Below are positions 29,945 to 40,354 of a DNA stretch of 64,000 nt, in pieces. Both the position numbers and the translations under genes were made by a program. Origin of the DNA: G047528285 sp047528285 (GTDB taxonomy: Bacteria > Pseudomonadota > Gammaproteobacteria > Enterobacterales > Enterobacteriaceae); contig CP180022.1 of assembly GCA_047528285.1 (NCBI GenBank), positions 1,116,001 to 1,180,000 of the forward strand, read 5' to 3'. Numbering within the stretch: the stretch's first letter is position 1; every line of letters begins with the position of its first letter. The notes beneath the pieces were generated by a model that saw only the letters and a program-made list of their open reading frames with translations, ran no database searches and had not been told where the DNA came from.

Positions 29945-31876
29945 GTGTTTATTGCTCGATCATTTCTGATGCTTGTGCTTAGCATATTTTTCAGCACCTC
30001 TGTCTGGGCGAAAACTCAGTATATATCCTATATTGAAGATATAGAACAGCGTCTTGATAACACGGTGGAACTATATCAACAACAAAAAAATACCGCAGCT
30101 CGCTATGAAGTGCAGATGGCCTATTTTGAGGTGTTTGAGAACCTTGAGGGACCAATTCGCATCAATATTTCCGCCAGAAAAAGTTATGAAATGGAAAGCG
30201 CATTCGGCGAAATCCGACAGATGATTAGCGAGAAAAAACCAATAATCATAGTGCAAAATAAAATTGCTGTGCTAAAAAAAATGCTGCGAGAGGTGCAGCC
30301 ATTATTGGATGGCGGGCATAAACTGGTAGCGGAAGGACGGCATGTAACATTGAGTCACCCCGATATTACCGTTTATTGGCGTGACAGTTTCAGTATTATC
30401 GATAACTTATTAGCTGAGGCAGTGAACGAATATCAGGCCGGCCATTACGATATTGCTAGCCAACGTGTTAAGCAAGCGCACTTTCAGGGATTCAAAAACT
30501 CTGAGATGGAAATTTCGATTCGTCAGCAGCGCAGCGCAAAAAACGCTTCTGCCATCAATCAACAATTCACCGCCTTAAGCACACTTTCTGCGCAGTCTCA
30601 CTCTAATATAAATGACATGTCTTATCAGGTAACGATCCTGCTTCAGGATATCGAAGATATGTTGCCTGGATTATCCAACGTGCGCGATTACCACTCGATG
30701 AATGAAGTGAAAATTGCCAATAGTGTTTCGTCAGCGCTTAACACTGTTGTACCTGATACGGACTGGAAAAATGTGACTGCAGGGATCAATAAGAAAATAA
30801 TGGAGGCGATTAAGCATTGTTATCACGACGACGGAAGCGCGAAGGATGCTATCTTGATTGTTCAAGATACCTATTTCGAATGCTTTGAAGCTACAGGTAT
30901 GGAGAACAAAATAGGCTCACGCGATGCTAGCTTTAAAACGCAACTAGAAAATCATTTCATTCGCCTAATCAGTTTAATGAAAGCCGGGCAGACGGTTGAG
31001 ATGTTGACAGCAGAAGCCAGAACGTTACAGCAGGATCTAGAAAAGGCAGCAACCATACTGTGTTATGTCGATGAAGAAACTCAGTGGAGCTTGTTGTTAT
31101 ATAGTCTCATGATCATCGTGCGAGAAGGGTTGGAAGCCCTATTGATTATTGTAGCAATTGTTTCTTATTTGGTTAAGAACAACCATAGTGATAAGTTGCC
31201 GTTAATTCGTCAGTCTATAATTGTTGCGCTGTTGGCAAGCGTGGTAACAGCGGCTCTTTTCCACTTTCTATATGCCAATGCAGGAGGCGCTAGCCGAGAG
31301 TTACTTGAAGGAATAACGATGCTGATAGCATCGGTGATGTTGTTCTTTGTGAGCTATTGGTTTCTCTCAAAAGTGGAGGCGCGTTGCTGGAAAACCTGGC
31401 TTGAAGATAAGTTATCTTGTTCTTTATCTCGTAATTCGCTGATAGGACTCTGGCTGATTAGTTTCTTAGCTGTGTATCGAGAAGGCGCAGAGACAGTATT
31501 ATTTTACTATGCGTTGATTGGCGATGCACATAAGTTTTCCGATCATATAGCAATTGGTGCAGGTTTTGCTATTGGCTGTGTGATGTTATCGCTAACCTGG
31601 CTGATCATGCGTTATTCTGTTATCAGGTTATCCCTTAAACCATTTTTTGTGTTAACTGGCAGTTTTATGTACTTAATGGCATTCGTGTTTTCTGGTAAAG
31701 GAGTGCTAGAACTGGTGGAAGGCAAACTATTCCATCCAACACTTGTAGTGGGGATTCCAGAAATCGCTTTTCTGGGAATTTATCCTTATCTAGAAACCTT
31801 GTTTCCTCAGGCTGTGTTGCTACTAGCAGCACTCTTTGCGTTCTGGATGATGTATCGGTCTCGATATAGACACTGA
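29945..31876 (+). CDS. fetM: Ftr1-type high-affinity iron permease (FetM/cFtr1)
   Basis: This inner-membrane protein moves iron into the cytosol in partnership with a P19-type periplasmic protein. It has 643 residues: a signal peptide (about 1-22, ending SVWA), a long periplasmic helical domain to about residue 380, then about seven membrane spans. The two iron-binding R-E-x-x-E motifs are REGLE (residues 393-397) and REGAE (residues 512-516), both intact. The start is a GTG at 29945, chosen because it gives a complete signal peptide; an ATG eight codons later would shorten it. It leads a six-gene operon resembling Escherichia fetMP and the Campylobacter p19 cluster, behind a Fur-box-like site. 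The symbol follows the Escherichia F11 naming. Confidence 0.92.
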   Translation: MFIARSFLMLVLSIFFSTSVWAKTQYISYIEDIEQRLDNTVELYQQQKNTAARYEVQMAYFEVFENLEGPIRINISARKSYEMESAFGEIRQMISEKKPIIIVQNKIAVLKKMLREVQPLLDGGHKLVAEGRHVTLSHPDITVYWRDSFSIIDNLLAEAVNEYQAGHYDIASQRVKQAHFQGFKNSEMEISIRQQRSAKNASAINQQFTALSTLSAQSHSNINDMSYQVTILLQDIEDMLPGLSNVRDYHSMNEVKIANSVSSALNTVVPDTDWKNVTAGINKKIMEAIKHCYHDDGSAKDAILIVQDTYFECFEATGMENKIGSRDASFKTQLENHFIRLISLMKAGQTVEMLTAEARTLQQDLEKAATILCYVDEETQWSLLLYSLMIIVREGLEALLIIVAIVSYLVKNNHSDKLPLIRQSIIVALLASVVTAALFHFLYANAGGASRELLEGITMLIASVMLFFVSYWFLSKVEARCWKTWLEDKLSCSLSRNSLIGLWLISFLAVYREGAETVLFYYALIGDAHKFSDHIAIGAGFAIGCVMLSLTWLIMRYSVIRLSLKPFFVLTGSFMYLMAFVFSGKGVLELVEGKLFHPTLVVGIPEIAFLGIYPYLETLFPQAVLLLAALFAFWMMYRSRYRH

Positions 31877-31936
31877 CCTGGTTAGATAATGACTCATAAT
31901 CCGTAGACATTTTTTATGACTAGAGGAAAAAGTTAA

Positions 31937-32464
31937 ATGATCATCAAAAAGATACTGATTTTCACTGCTGTGCTTACTGGAATTTTTATCGCTCCTAGCG
32001 CCATGGGATTTAAAGAATATCCGGTGGGAGAATCGGTTACCATTAATGAAATGGAGATATTTGCTGTATATTTACATCCAATTGATATGGAGCCACGTGG
32101 GATGGGGTTATCGGCGGCAAAATCCGATATTCATTTAGAAGCCGATATTCATTCAATAAAAGGAAATAAAAATGGTTTTGGCGCAGGGGAATGGATTCCG
32201 TTTTTGACGATCAATTACACTTTAGTTAACAATGATACTGGGGAAAAGCAACAAGGAACATTTATGCCGATGGTTGCCAGCGATGGTCCTCACTATGGCG
32301 CAAATATTAAAATGTTTGGTGTTGGTAACTACAAAGTTATTTATCATATCGATCCTCCGTCAAAATCTGGAATGTATCGTCATACTGATAAAAAAACTGG
32401 TGTTGGTCGTTGGTGGAAACCGTTTGATGTTAGCTATGAATTTAAATATATTGGTTTGAATTAA
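31937..32464 (+). CDS. fetP: P19/FetP-type periplasmic iron-uptake protein (Tpd family)
   Basis: P19 proteins are periplasmic dimers that bind copper and iron and feed iron to the Ftr1 permease. The 175-residue precursor has a signal peptide (about 1-24) followed by FKEYPVGESVTINEMEIFAV. The known metal ligands of FetP (His44, Glu46, Met90, His97, His127 of the mature protein) correspond to His66, Glu68, Met112, His119 and His149 here, with a 22-residue offset throughout. All five are kept, which argues for function. GAGGAAA precedes the ATG. It lies 60 bp after the permease gene, as in all known fetMP-type operons. Confidence 0.93.
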   Translation: MIIKKILIFTAVLTGIFIAPSAMGFKEYPVGESVTINEMEIFAVYLHPIDMEPRGMGLSAAKSDIHLEADIHSIKGNKNGFGAGEWIPFLTINYTLVNNDTGEKQQGTFMPMVASDGPHYGANIKMFGVGNYKVIYHIDPPSKSGMYRHTDKKTGVGRWWKPFDVSYEFKYIGLN

Positions 32465-32571
32465 ATGGTTTTTTATTTGTGTGTTATTGGGGCAGAGGAT
32501 AATGCCTCTTCCATATTCTGTTATTTGGTGGTAAAACCCAAGGCTGCAGTAGCCGTACTTGAGTCGAAGTT

Positions 32572-33801
32572 ATGATTTATTTTTTCGTCACAACGCTACA
32601 GTCTTTTTTTTGTGTCGCTTTACTTTCCTCTTTACTTTGGAGTCGCAACTCAGCGCCTACGCTTAGTCCGTTAGTGTGGACTACGTTTCTTAGTTTTATA
32701 CTCGGGCTTTTTTTTAATCTATTATTCCAAGGTTCTCAACTTCTGCAGTTACTGATAATAAGCGCGGAAATCCTGATATTATTGATTTTTCTTCTTACTT
32801 TTTGGCAGACACCGAAAATTGGCTGTTACCTCTGGCAGGGAATTTTGGTATTTGGCGGAGCTCGTCATTGGGGGCTAGATTCAAATCTTAGCTGGCTAAC
32901 TAGTACATACGTATTAAACACTGATTTTCTATTAAACCTCACCGCAATAGCGCTAGCATTAGTACTGTTGATCCTGGTTGCCTTGGTATGTAGTTTTCTG
33001 CTGGTGCGTCTTCGCTATTTATACTGGTTTTTGACGCTGCTGGTATTTTTTATGCTGTGGTTGCCACTAAGCGGAACTTTTTTTCTGTTGTTGATGAAAC
33101 TTCAAATTGTGCCCCTTACAAAGTCTTTACTCAGCTTTGTCTCCCACATGACGAATAATGCGGCGATGTTCAACTGGGTAGGTGCCTGCCTGCTATTACT
33201 GCTTTGTCTATGTTGGCTTCCAACCCTGCGGAGCTATTATTTTGCTATGTACTTAGCCCGTGAGCCCATTGTCTATCGCTTAGCTCGCGCTAAACAACGT
33301 ACCGCTTTGTGGTTAACGTTAATCATAGTCAACTGCGCAGCCATTATCATGGCCAGCCAGTTATGGTGGAATCGGGTGGCTTCGCAACCTACGCGTCTCT
33401 CCGAAGCGAAGATGGTTACACTTGCAAGTGATAGTCAGGTACATCTTCCAATCGAACAAGTTCGTAACGGTAAACTTCACCGTTTTGTCTGGGAGGCAGA
33501 TGATGGAAAAACAGTGCGCTTTTTTGTCATCAATCGTTACCCCGATAAACTTCGCTTTGGTGTAGTATTCGATGCCTGCTTGTTGTGTGGCGATCAGGGA
33601 TACATCATGGACGGTAACCAGGTCATTTGTGTTTCCTGCGGTGTGCATATCTTCATTCCATCCATTGGAAAAGAAGGAGGGTGTAATCCGGTTCCAATTG
33701 AAAACTGGTACAATGACGTACGGGAACTTGTCATTCCACGCGATGCCTTGGTTGTGGGTACTAATTATTTTTCAACGACGTTGCTTATCAACCGCGGTTA
33801 A
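32572..33801 (+). CDS. DUF2318 membrane protein of the iron operon
   Basis: It has 409 residues with about eight hydrophobic segments over residues 1-270. A C-terminal, probably periplasmic, DUF2318 domain shows DACLLCGDQGYIMDGNQVIC, then CVSCGVHIFIPSIGKEGGCN. The CxxC and CxxCG pairs suggest metal or Fe-S binding, or redox work on the incoming iron. Homologues sit in the same slot in the Campylobacter p19 cluster (Cj1660) and in fetMP-type operons of enterics. The biochemical role is not established. It follows fetP by about 107 bp, and the start has a weak GAAG ribosome site. Confidence 0.88.
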   Translation: MIYFFVTTLQSFFCVALLSSLLWSRNSAPTLSPLVWTTFLSFILGLFFNLLFQGSQLLQLLIISAEILILLIFLLTFWQTPKIGCYLWQGILVFGGARHWGLDSNLSWLTSTYVLNTDFLLNLTAIALALVLLILVALVCSFLLVRLRYLYWFLTLLVFFMLWLPLSGTFFLLLMKLQIVPLTKSLLSFVSHMTNNAAMFNWVGACLLLLLCLCWLPTLRSYYFAMYLAREPIVYRLARAKQRTALWLTLIIVNCAAIIMASQLWWNRVASQPTRLSEAKMVTLASDSQVHLPIEQVRNGKLHRFVWEADDGKTVRFFVINRYPDKLRFGVVFDACLLCGDQGYIMDGNQVICVSCGVHIFIPSIGKEGGCNPVPIENWYNDVRELVIPRDALVVGTNYFSTTLLINRG

Positions 33802-33961
33802 ATTGGAGGGCAGGGAGCCTGTTTGTCAAAACAGCGTTTCAATTTAAATACAGTTTGGGTTTTGTGCAAAATCTGTTATTTGCGTTAAATGGGAATTATA
33901 ACCGTTACAGAGGCATGTCTAGTAGGAGTTTATTGCCCGACGCAGCGAAGGAGAAATAGCC

Positions 33962-35248
33962 ATGTTATGGCGCATGTTACGTCAATCCTGGGCGCACCAT
34001 CTACGGCGTAAAAAATTGGCAGTATTGACGGTTTTTCTGGCTTCAAGCTTGATTTCAGCCTTGTTGGCAGTAACTATTAATATTGGTGATAAAATGTCGC
34101 TAGAAATGAAATCCTACGGGTCCAATATTTTGATTGAACCTCCAGAAGGAGTTGGCCTACCCGCTGTGATTGGTGAAAAAATCAACTCATTATCTAGTCA
34201 GTATTTCCTCAATGAAGCTGAGATGCCTAATATCAAAAATATTTTCTGGCGCAACAATATTATAGGTTTTGCACCAATGCTCAGTGGAGATGTTAAGGTC
34301 GGAAATCAAAATGTGCGCATGCTGGGAACATTTTTTAGCCAATCGGTAGAAATCCCAGATGAAGAAGGGTATCAGACAGGTCAGTGCATAGTGAGCCCAT
34401 ACTGGAAAGTGAGGGGTGACTGGCCACAGGAGATATCGGGTGATATGCTTCCGCAATCATTAATTGGCCAGGCGCTTGCACGCCGAACTGGTTGGAAGGT
34501 AGGGGATAATATTTCCTTGAGTGTAGATGGTAAAATACACAAGGTTAGTTTAAGTGGTATTTTGTCTAGTGGCGGTGAGGAAGATGACCAATTGGTGATG
34601 CCTCTAGGCGTGGTGCAGTCATTTTTGGGACTTTCTGGAAAAGTTCAGAGCATTCGTGTCTCGGCGTTAACAGTGCCAGAAAACGCGCTATCACGTCGGG
34701 CACGTAAAAACTTGGATGCCTTGAGCGCGGAGGAATATGATCTTTGGTATTGTACAGCCTATGTTTCCTCTATTGCACATCAACTCCAAGAGGTAATTCC
34801 TGGGTCTGAGGTACGTCCCGTTTGGCAAATTGTGGCGTCAGAAGGTCTGGTAATAGAGAAAATTCAGCTATTAATGGCAGTAGTTACGCTAACTGCGCTC
34901 GCGGCAGTAATGGGTATTGCATCCATGATGACCAGTATTATCATGGAGCGAGCGCGGGAAATCGGGTTAATGAAGGCGCTCGGTGCACGCCAATGGCAAA
35001 TTCTTTTACTATTTTATCTTGAAGCTGCAACTAGCGGATTGATCGGTGGTTCCATCGGGTGTTTTGCTGGCTGGGGGCAAGCGCAAGCTATTAGCCTGAT
35101 GTTGTTTGAATCGCCTCTGAATTTTTCATGGATAGTAGTGCCCTGTGTTTTGTTAATCGCAGTGTTAATTGCGTTAATCGGAACCTGGTTTCCAGCTCAT
35201 CGCATTGTGTGCCTTTACCCAGTGGAGGCTCTGCATGCCTTTCGTTAA
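33962..35248 (+). CDS. FtsX/MacB-like ABC transporter permease 1
   Basis: It has 428 residues with the MacB/FtsX layout: one N-terminal membrane helix (about 19-41), a large periplasmic domain, and three C-terminal spans from about residue 295. The segment MERAREIGLMKALGARQWQI is the coupling-helix region of the FtsX family. It pairs with the second permease and the ATPase just downstream, as in Campylobacter Cj1661-1663. Such modules usually work by mechanotransmission across the membrane rather than classical import, so a supporting role for iron handling is inferred. An AAGGAGA ribosome site lies before the ATG. Confidence 0.9.
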   Translation: MLWRMLRQSWAHHLRRKKLAVLTVFLASSLISALLAVTINIGDKMSLEMKSYGSNILIEPPEGVGLPAVIGEKINSLSSQYFLNEAEMPNIKNIFWRNNIIGFAPMLSGDVKVGNQNVRMLGTFFSQSVEIPDEEGYQTGQCIVSPYWKVRGDWPQEISGDMLPQSLIGQALARRTGWKVGDNISLSVDGKIHKVSLSGILSSGGEEDDQLVMPLGVVQSFLGLSGKVQSIRVSALTVPENALSRRARKNLDALSAEEYDLWYCTAYVSSIAHQLQEVIPGSEVRPVWQIVASEGLVIEKIQLLMAVVTLTALAAVMGIASMMTSIIMERAREIGLMKALGARQWQILLLFYLEAATSGLIGGSIGCFAGWGQAQAISLMLFESPLNFSWIVVPCVLLIAVLIALIGTWFPAHRIVCLYPVEALHAFR

Positions 35249-36371
35249 GTGTGATTTACTTTTTTTGTTAGTTTGGCGAGCATTAAGCCTGAGTTTGCCG
35301 CGTGTTTGCGTTGTGTTCTTTGCGCTGACCCTAGGGGCTACTATTATAACTGCGTTCTCCGCTATCTACTTAGATGTTAATATAAAAATGAGTGAAGAGC
35401 TGCGAACCTTTGGTGCCAATTTTTATCTGGGCCCTGGATATGGCGAAAGCATGCTGCAGCGGGAATTGCAAACTATTATTGAGCAGGCTCCTCCTGGGCT
35501 TATTCATGCCGCTACTCCCTGGCTTTATGGTATGGCACATACGGAACAATTTGAGAAGATACTCATAGTTGGCGTAGGGTTTGAGTCGCTGCAAAAACTT
35601 GTACCGTATTGGCAAGTTAGCGGTAATTGGATTTGTGTGAATTTTGACGACCGCAATGCTATGATGGGAATTAAACTTGCCAATCGTCTTAATATGAAGT
35701 ACGGCGACAGCTTGACGCTTGTTGATAAGATGACGAGTAAGCGTTTGTTTCTAAAGGGAATTGTAGAGACAGGTGACTCTATGGATAATTTTCTCATTGT
35801 TAGCCTGGATGTGGCGCAGGCATGGTTGCATCTCCCAGGGAGAATTAGTCACGGGTTATTGAGCATAAGCAACGACATTGGACAACTAGATAACTACGCC
35901 CAAAATCTACAGCGTCAATACCCCGATCTTGAGTTTCGGCTGGTGCGTAAAGTATCCGCCTCTGAAGGGCAAGTACTCAATAAGATTAAAGGATTGATGT
36001 CGCTTGTATCGGTAGTAATTTTGGTGCTGTCATCGCTGTGTGTAAACACTACGCTACTAGCGATTATGAGGGCAAGATCGCAGGAATTTGCGCTACAAAA
36101 AGCCTTAGGCGCTAGCAATGGCGATATTATTCGCCAAATTCTTCTAGAAACAAGCATTATAATGTTGGCGGCGGTGATAAGTGGATGGGTAATTGGCTAT
36201 TTGCTTGCGCAAATATTTGGGTTAACGGTATTTAATGATATTATTTCTCTGCGATTTCTAGTATTTCCTATTACTCTTCTGTTATCATTATTAGCCACTA
36301 TGTTTGCGGCTATCGTTCCTGTGCGATATGTGATTGCCGTTGAACCGGCAAAAGTGCTTAAAGGAGAGTAG
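35235..36371 (+). CDS. FtsX/MacB-like ABC transporter permease 2
   Basis: It has 378 residues with the same architecture as the preceding gene: an N-terminal helix, a periplasmic domain, and three C-terminal spans, with RARSQEFALQKALGASNGDI in the coupling position. The start at 35235 (MPFVKCDLL) has GGAGG upstream and overlaps the end of the first permease by 14 bp, so translation is probably coupled. A frame opening 30 bases earlier lacks a ribosome site. Two different permeases plus one ATPase suggest a heterodimeric transporter. Confidence 0.9.
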   Translation: MPFVKCDLLFLLVWRALSLSLPRVCVVFFALTLGATIITAFSAIYLDVNIKMSEELRTFGANFYLGPGYGESMLQRELQTIIEQAPPGLIHAATPWLYGMAHTEQFEKILIVGVGFESLQKLVPYWQVSGNWICVNFDDRNAMMGIKLANRLNMKYGDSLTLVDKMTSKRLFLKGIVETGDSMDNFLIVSLDVAQAWLHLPGRISHGLLSISNDIGQLDNYAQNLQRQYPDLEFRLVRKVSASEGQVLNKIKGLMSLVSVVILVLSSLCVNTTLLAIMRARSQEFALQKALGASNGDIIRQILLETSIIMLAAVISGWVIGYLLAQIFGLTVFNDIISLRFLVFPITLLLSLLATMFAAIVPVRYVIAVEPAKVLKGE

Positions 36372-36375
36372 TGTC

Positions 36376-37086
36376 ATGTCAGTGTTAAACTTACCTGATA
36401 TGGCGATTGAAACACGCCATTTATACAAGCGATTCGGTGAGGTTATCGCACTGGAAGATATTAATCTATATATTGCGTTCGGTGAATTTGTGGCGATTAT
36501 GGGCGCATCTGGTTCCGGTAAAACCACACTCATGAATATTCTCACCTGTTTAGATAGCGTCAGCGAAGGGCAAGTATTTTTTAACGGTATAGATGCAGCA
36601 CTACTAAATGAAGAAGAGCGAAGACGTTTCCGGTCACAAAAAATTGGGTTGGTATTTCAGCAATTTCATTTAATTTCGTTTTTAACGGCGCTGGAAAACG
36701 TGATGCTTGCGCAGCATTACCATAGCATGATAGACGAAGAAGCAGCCAGAGTCGTACTAAAACAGGTGGGATTGGATCATCGGGCCACTCATTTACCAAA
36801 CCAACTTTCAGGCGGCGAACAGCAGCGTGTCTGTATCGCCCGCGCGCTAGTTAATGAACCGCCGATAATTTTTGCCGATGAGCCGACAGGAAACCTTGAT
36901 GAAGAAAATGCACAGCGAGTATTAGATTTACTGCAAAATTTGTGTCGACAAGGGCGTACTATTATTCTGGTGACTCATAATCCAGCACTGGGTTATGTTG
37001 CTGATCGTATTATATGGTTGCAACATGGAAAACATTTCGATAAAAAGAAAACTTGCCACGGCAAAGACAGAGAAAAAATAATATAA
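36376..37086 (+). CDS. ABC transporter ATP-binding protein of the iron operon
   Basis: It has 236 residues of the MacB/LolD ATPase type. Walker A is GASGSGKTT, the Q-loop is in LVFQQFHLIS, the signature is LSGGEQQR, Walker B is IIFADEPTG and the switch is VTHN. All catalytic residues are present. The ATG at 36376 is preceded by AAGGAG inside the end of permease 2, four bases past its stop, so the three ABC genes are tightly coupled. In Campylobacter and Escherichia one or two thioredoxin-like genes follow; here the operon ends with this gene. Confidence 0.93.
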   Translation: MSVLNLPDMAIETRHLYKRFGEVIALEDINLYIAFGEFVAIMGASGSGKTTLMNILTCLDSVSEGQVFFNGIDAALLNEEERRRFRSQKIGLVFQQFHLISFLTALENVMLAQHYHSMIDEEAARVVLKQVGLDHRATHLPNQLSGGEQQRVCIARALVNEPPIIFADEPTGNLDEENAQRVLDLLQNLCRQGRTIILVTHNPALGYVADRIIWLQHGKHFDKKKTCHGKDREKII

Positions 37087-39418
37087 CCAGTGTTAACAGT
37101 TTCAAAAAAACGGATTGATGCTACAATGGATATTGTATTAACGATATTGACAATAGAAAAGTATATATCTTATTTTTTGATTTAATTAGAAAGAACAGGA
37201 ATATCTTTTCCCGAAAATATAGCTTATGAAATTAGCTTTCTAGCAAGAAACCAAAGAGAGAACTGGACGCTGAGTTAGGAACTTTTAGCGTGTGCCATCT
37301 TAATATACGGTTAATCTCCAATAAGAGATCTTAAGCGAAAACTTTAATCAAAGTTTTTCATATCTATTTTATAGCGATATCGACTTGTTAGTTAAAATTG
37401 ATTAGCGCGACAGTGATATTGTGGCTCTATCTGGTGTCTATCGATTCTGACAAGAATCGTAGTCGATTAAGTTATGTCACAATATCAATATGCGTTCAAT
37501 TTTATATGCGAAAAGAGTAACGTGTATGCATCTACTAACGCTTAAGATTCACATATTGATAATTATTTACGAAATAAATCAAGTGAAATAAATATCTAGC
37601 TCATTCGACAGAGTAATTCATGTATGGTGCAGTAGAAATTAAATTTATTTATTTTTTATTTTTTTTATGAGATTTAACTCTAAATTGTAGTTTTTAAAAT
37701 ACAGAATTTTAGGTGTTTTTATTTTCATATGTTACTTCATAAATAACGGAAGTGTTCATATTTTTCAATGATTTTATATTATTTTTAAATATTCTATTGA
37801 AACAGAATTGATTAATTTCTAACCTAGGTTTTTCATGAAGATTAAGAAAAAGTTTTTATTTTCCAGTGTCTTATTTGATCACCCGGATTAAATTATCCGT
37901 TTTTGATAAAACGATTTATTTAGGTTTTTTATTCTCATCTAAATCATTTTATCAAGAATAATAATTGTTTGAAATGTGGAAATTTTGATCTGTTATTGCT
38001 GATATTTCTATGAATCTTGTTGTATTTCTACTATATAATAAAGATATTAGCTTTAAATTTATAAAACATATTTTATGGATTTTTAAGAAATTGTTTAATT
38101 ATTGTTTCTACTTCTCTGTTATTTTGTTAAGTAATTTTATTATTTTATTTGTTTAAATTTTGATTTTTAACATCACTTAATCTGCGCCATGCTAAGTTTT
38201 AGAAGAGAAAAAAATTTACATAGAAAAATATAATTATTAATGTTTTTTAAAGAATTGTGTAAAGCTGTTGTCCTTCATTTCTAAATAGTATGGTGAAAAA
38301 AGTGGCTAAATGGATATTAATGAAAATACCTCAGCCTCTTCAAAGAGACTTTTGAGCGGTTGTTAAGAAATTTTTAGGAGAAAAAATCGTTTTATCACTG
38401 GCACTTAAACGCTGAAATAGCCATATTTCGGTTCAAAAAATCTCTTAGTGGGAGGGTTTACCTGAAGTCCGTGTAGGGATTATGATGCAAAAGTTAGTAA
38501 TGCTGATAGTGAGATTTAAAGCGATTAACTAGATTTAAGATATTAGGAATGCTGAATAGAATTTTTATTATGCCATGATACCCACTTCCTAAAGGGGTTT
38601 ATTTATCACTGGGTCTGATGTTTTTATTGATTTACGAGGTCATAATGCAAATGGATCAGTTGTAGCTTTATTTTTAATCGGTAAAAATAAAAATTGAATC
38701 CATATAAAACCACTCGTAAGGTTTCTAAATATTTAAGTCCTATTTCTCTTTGAAAAAGCAGTAGCATGCAGTAAAAATCATTTAATTAGCTTATCTAGAT
38801 ATTATCAACAAAAATTAAATTTTTTCGCTATATTGCTTTATGTAAGGATCGGCGCTATACGTTCATTTTGATAGGAAGAAAATGAAGGCTAACATTCAAT
38901 TCCGGCCGTCGTATAGCCGGCTTTGTGTAGCAATACGATAGGCAAGGGGTCCACACGGTTGCATCGATTCTCAATCGAGTGTTATGCTGTGAAATCAGGC
39001 ACGGGTTTAGCGTTGCGATGCGGAATCAATCTCTTTCTCTAGAAAATCATTTTAGTACCCCATAGAATGTGGAGAGCAAACATTCATCAATTTATCACTG
39101 ATGGTGATATGCTATTTCCTGGAAATAGAGCGGCGGATGAATGAGAGCATGCATTATAAGTAGTGTTTTTTATAAAATTACTATTAGTATAATGCTGATA
39201 AATCCTTTCCCATACACATGGGAAAAGAAGTCGGTATAAAATCAGTCTATGTGTCTTTAGTGATTAAGAGTAATTAAGAGTTGTTAAGTTGTATTGATAA
39301 CATTCCTTGTCAAATCGGTAAGTGTGAATTTGCAATTGCTATTGGATCCAAGCTGTATCACTAAACGTCAAAGGGTATACTAGGTTTTCTAATCACTTGC
39401 AACACGCGCGAATTTAAC
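37087..39418. other. 2.3 kb AT-rich intergenic region
   Basis: No gene recognised. No CxxC thioredoxin motif is visible after the ABC ATPase. A 7-bp hairpin CGATTCT/AGAATCG lies near 37447-37464. Around 38900-39010 composition is less AT-rich (for example a CCGGC/GCCGG hairpin and a TCGATT/AATCGA pair), but nothing folds as tRNA. The segment before glyQ has a TATACT -10-like box at about 39375. Confidence 0.45.
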
Positions 39419-40342
39419 ATGCAAAAGTTTGAGTCAAAAACCTTTCAGGGTTTGATACTGACGCTTCAGGATTACTGGGTGCGCCAGGGCTGCATGATCG
39501 TTCAGGGGCTGGATATGAAAGTAGGTGCAGGCACCTCTCATCCCATAACCTATCTGAGAGCATTGGGTCCGGAGCCAATAGCCGCCGCTTATATACAACC
39601 TTCTCGTCGTCCTAGCGATGGGCGTTACGGTGAAAATCCTAACCGCTTGCAGCATTATTACCAGTTTCAGGTTATTATCAAACCTTCCCCGAAAAATCTT
39701 CAGAGATTATATCTTGGTTCGCTAATGGAACTTGGCCTGGATTTTACGATACACGATATCCGTTTCGTGGAGGATAACTGGGAAAACTCGACATTAGGCG
39801 CCTGGGGATTAGGCTGGGAAGTGTGGTTGGACGGCATGGAAGTAACGCAGTTCACTTATTTTCAGCAAATAGGTGGGCTGGAATGCCGTCCAATCACAGG
39901 GGAGATTACCTACGGACTTGAGCGTTTGGCAATGTATTTGCAAGGAATTGATAGCGTATATGATTTGCTATGGAGCGATAGTTCGCTAGGCTATACAACC
40001 TATGGAGATGTATTTCATCAAAACGAAGTTGAGCAATCTAGCTACAATTTTGAATATGCCGATGTGAATTTTTTGTTTGTTTGCTTTGAACAATATGAAA
40101 AAGAAGTTAAAAATCTACTTTTCATGGAAAACCCCTTATCTCTGGTGGCCTATGACCGCCTCCTCGAGGCGGTGCATACCTTTAATTTGCTAGATGCTCG
40201 CAAAGCTATTTCTGTTACGGAGCGTCAGCGCTATATTTTACGCCTTCGCACTTTATCTAAGAGCGTAGCGGAATCCTACTACGCTTCACGTAAAGCGCTA
40301 GGTTTCCCCATGTGTATAAAAAAGAATAAACAAGAAGTGTAA
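39419..40342 (+). CDS. glyQ: Glycyl-tRNA synthetase alpha subunit
   Basis: GlyQ is the catalytic subunit of the bacterial heterotetrameric (alpha2beta2) glycyl-tRNA synthetase. The 307-residue protein (family about 303) has class II motif 2 around GRYGENPNRLQHYYQFQV. It also carries IHDIRFVEDNWENSTLGAWG, FTYFQQIGGLEC and ITYGLERLAMYLQG (motif 3 region), and ends FPMCIKKNKQEV, a few residues longer than usual. The ATG lacks a strong ribosome site. It is followed after 12 bp by glyS, so the two are co-translated. Confidence 0.97.
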   Translation: MQKFESKTFQGLILTLQDYWVRQGCMIVQGLDMKVGAGTSHPITYLRALGPEPIAAAYIQPSRRPSDGRYGENPNRLQHYYQFQVIIKPSPKNLQRLYLGSLMELGLDFTIHDIRFVEDNWENSTLGAWGLGWEVWLDGMEVTQFTYFQQIGGLECRPITGEITYGLERLAMYLQGIDSVYDLLWSDSSLGYTTYGDVFHQNEVEQSSYNFEYADVNFLFVCFEQYEKEVKNLLFMENPLSLVAYDRLLEAVHTFNLLDARKAISVTERQRYILRLRTLSKSVAESYYASRKALGFPMCIKKNKQEV

Positions 40343-40354
40343 GAGGCCTAAGCC

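Noticed and set aside
38890..39010. GC-richer stretch considered as a tRNA gene upstream of glyQ
   Set aside because: No cloverleaf, no T-loop motif and no CCA end can be drawn.
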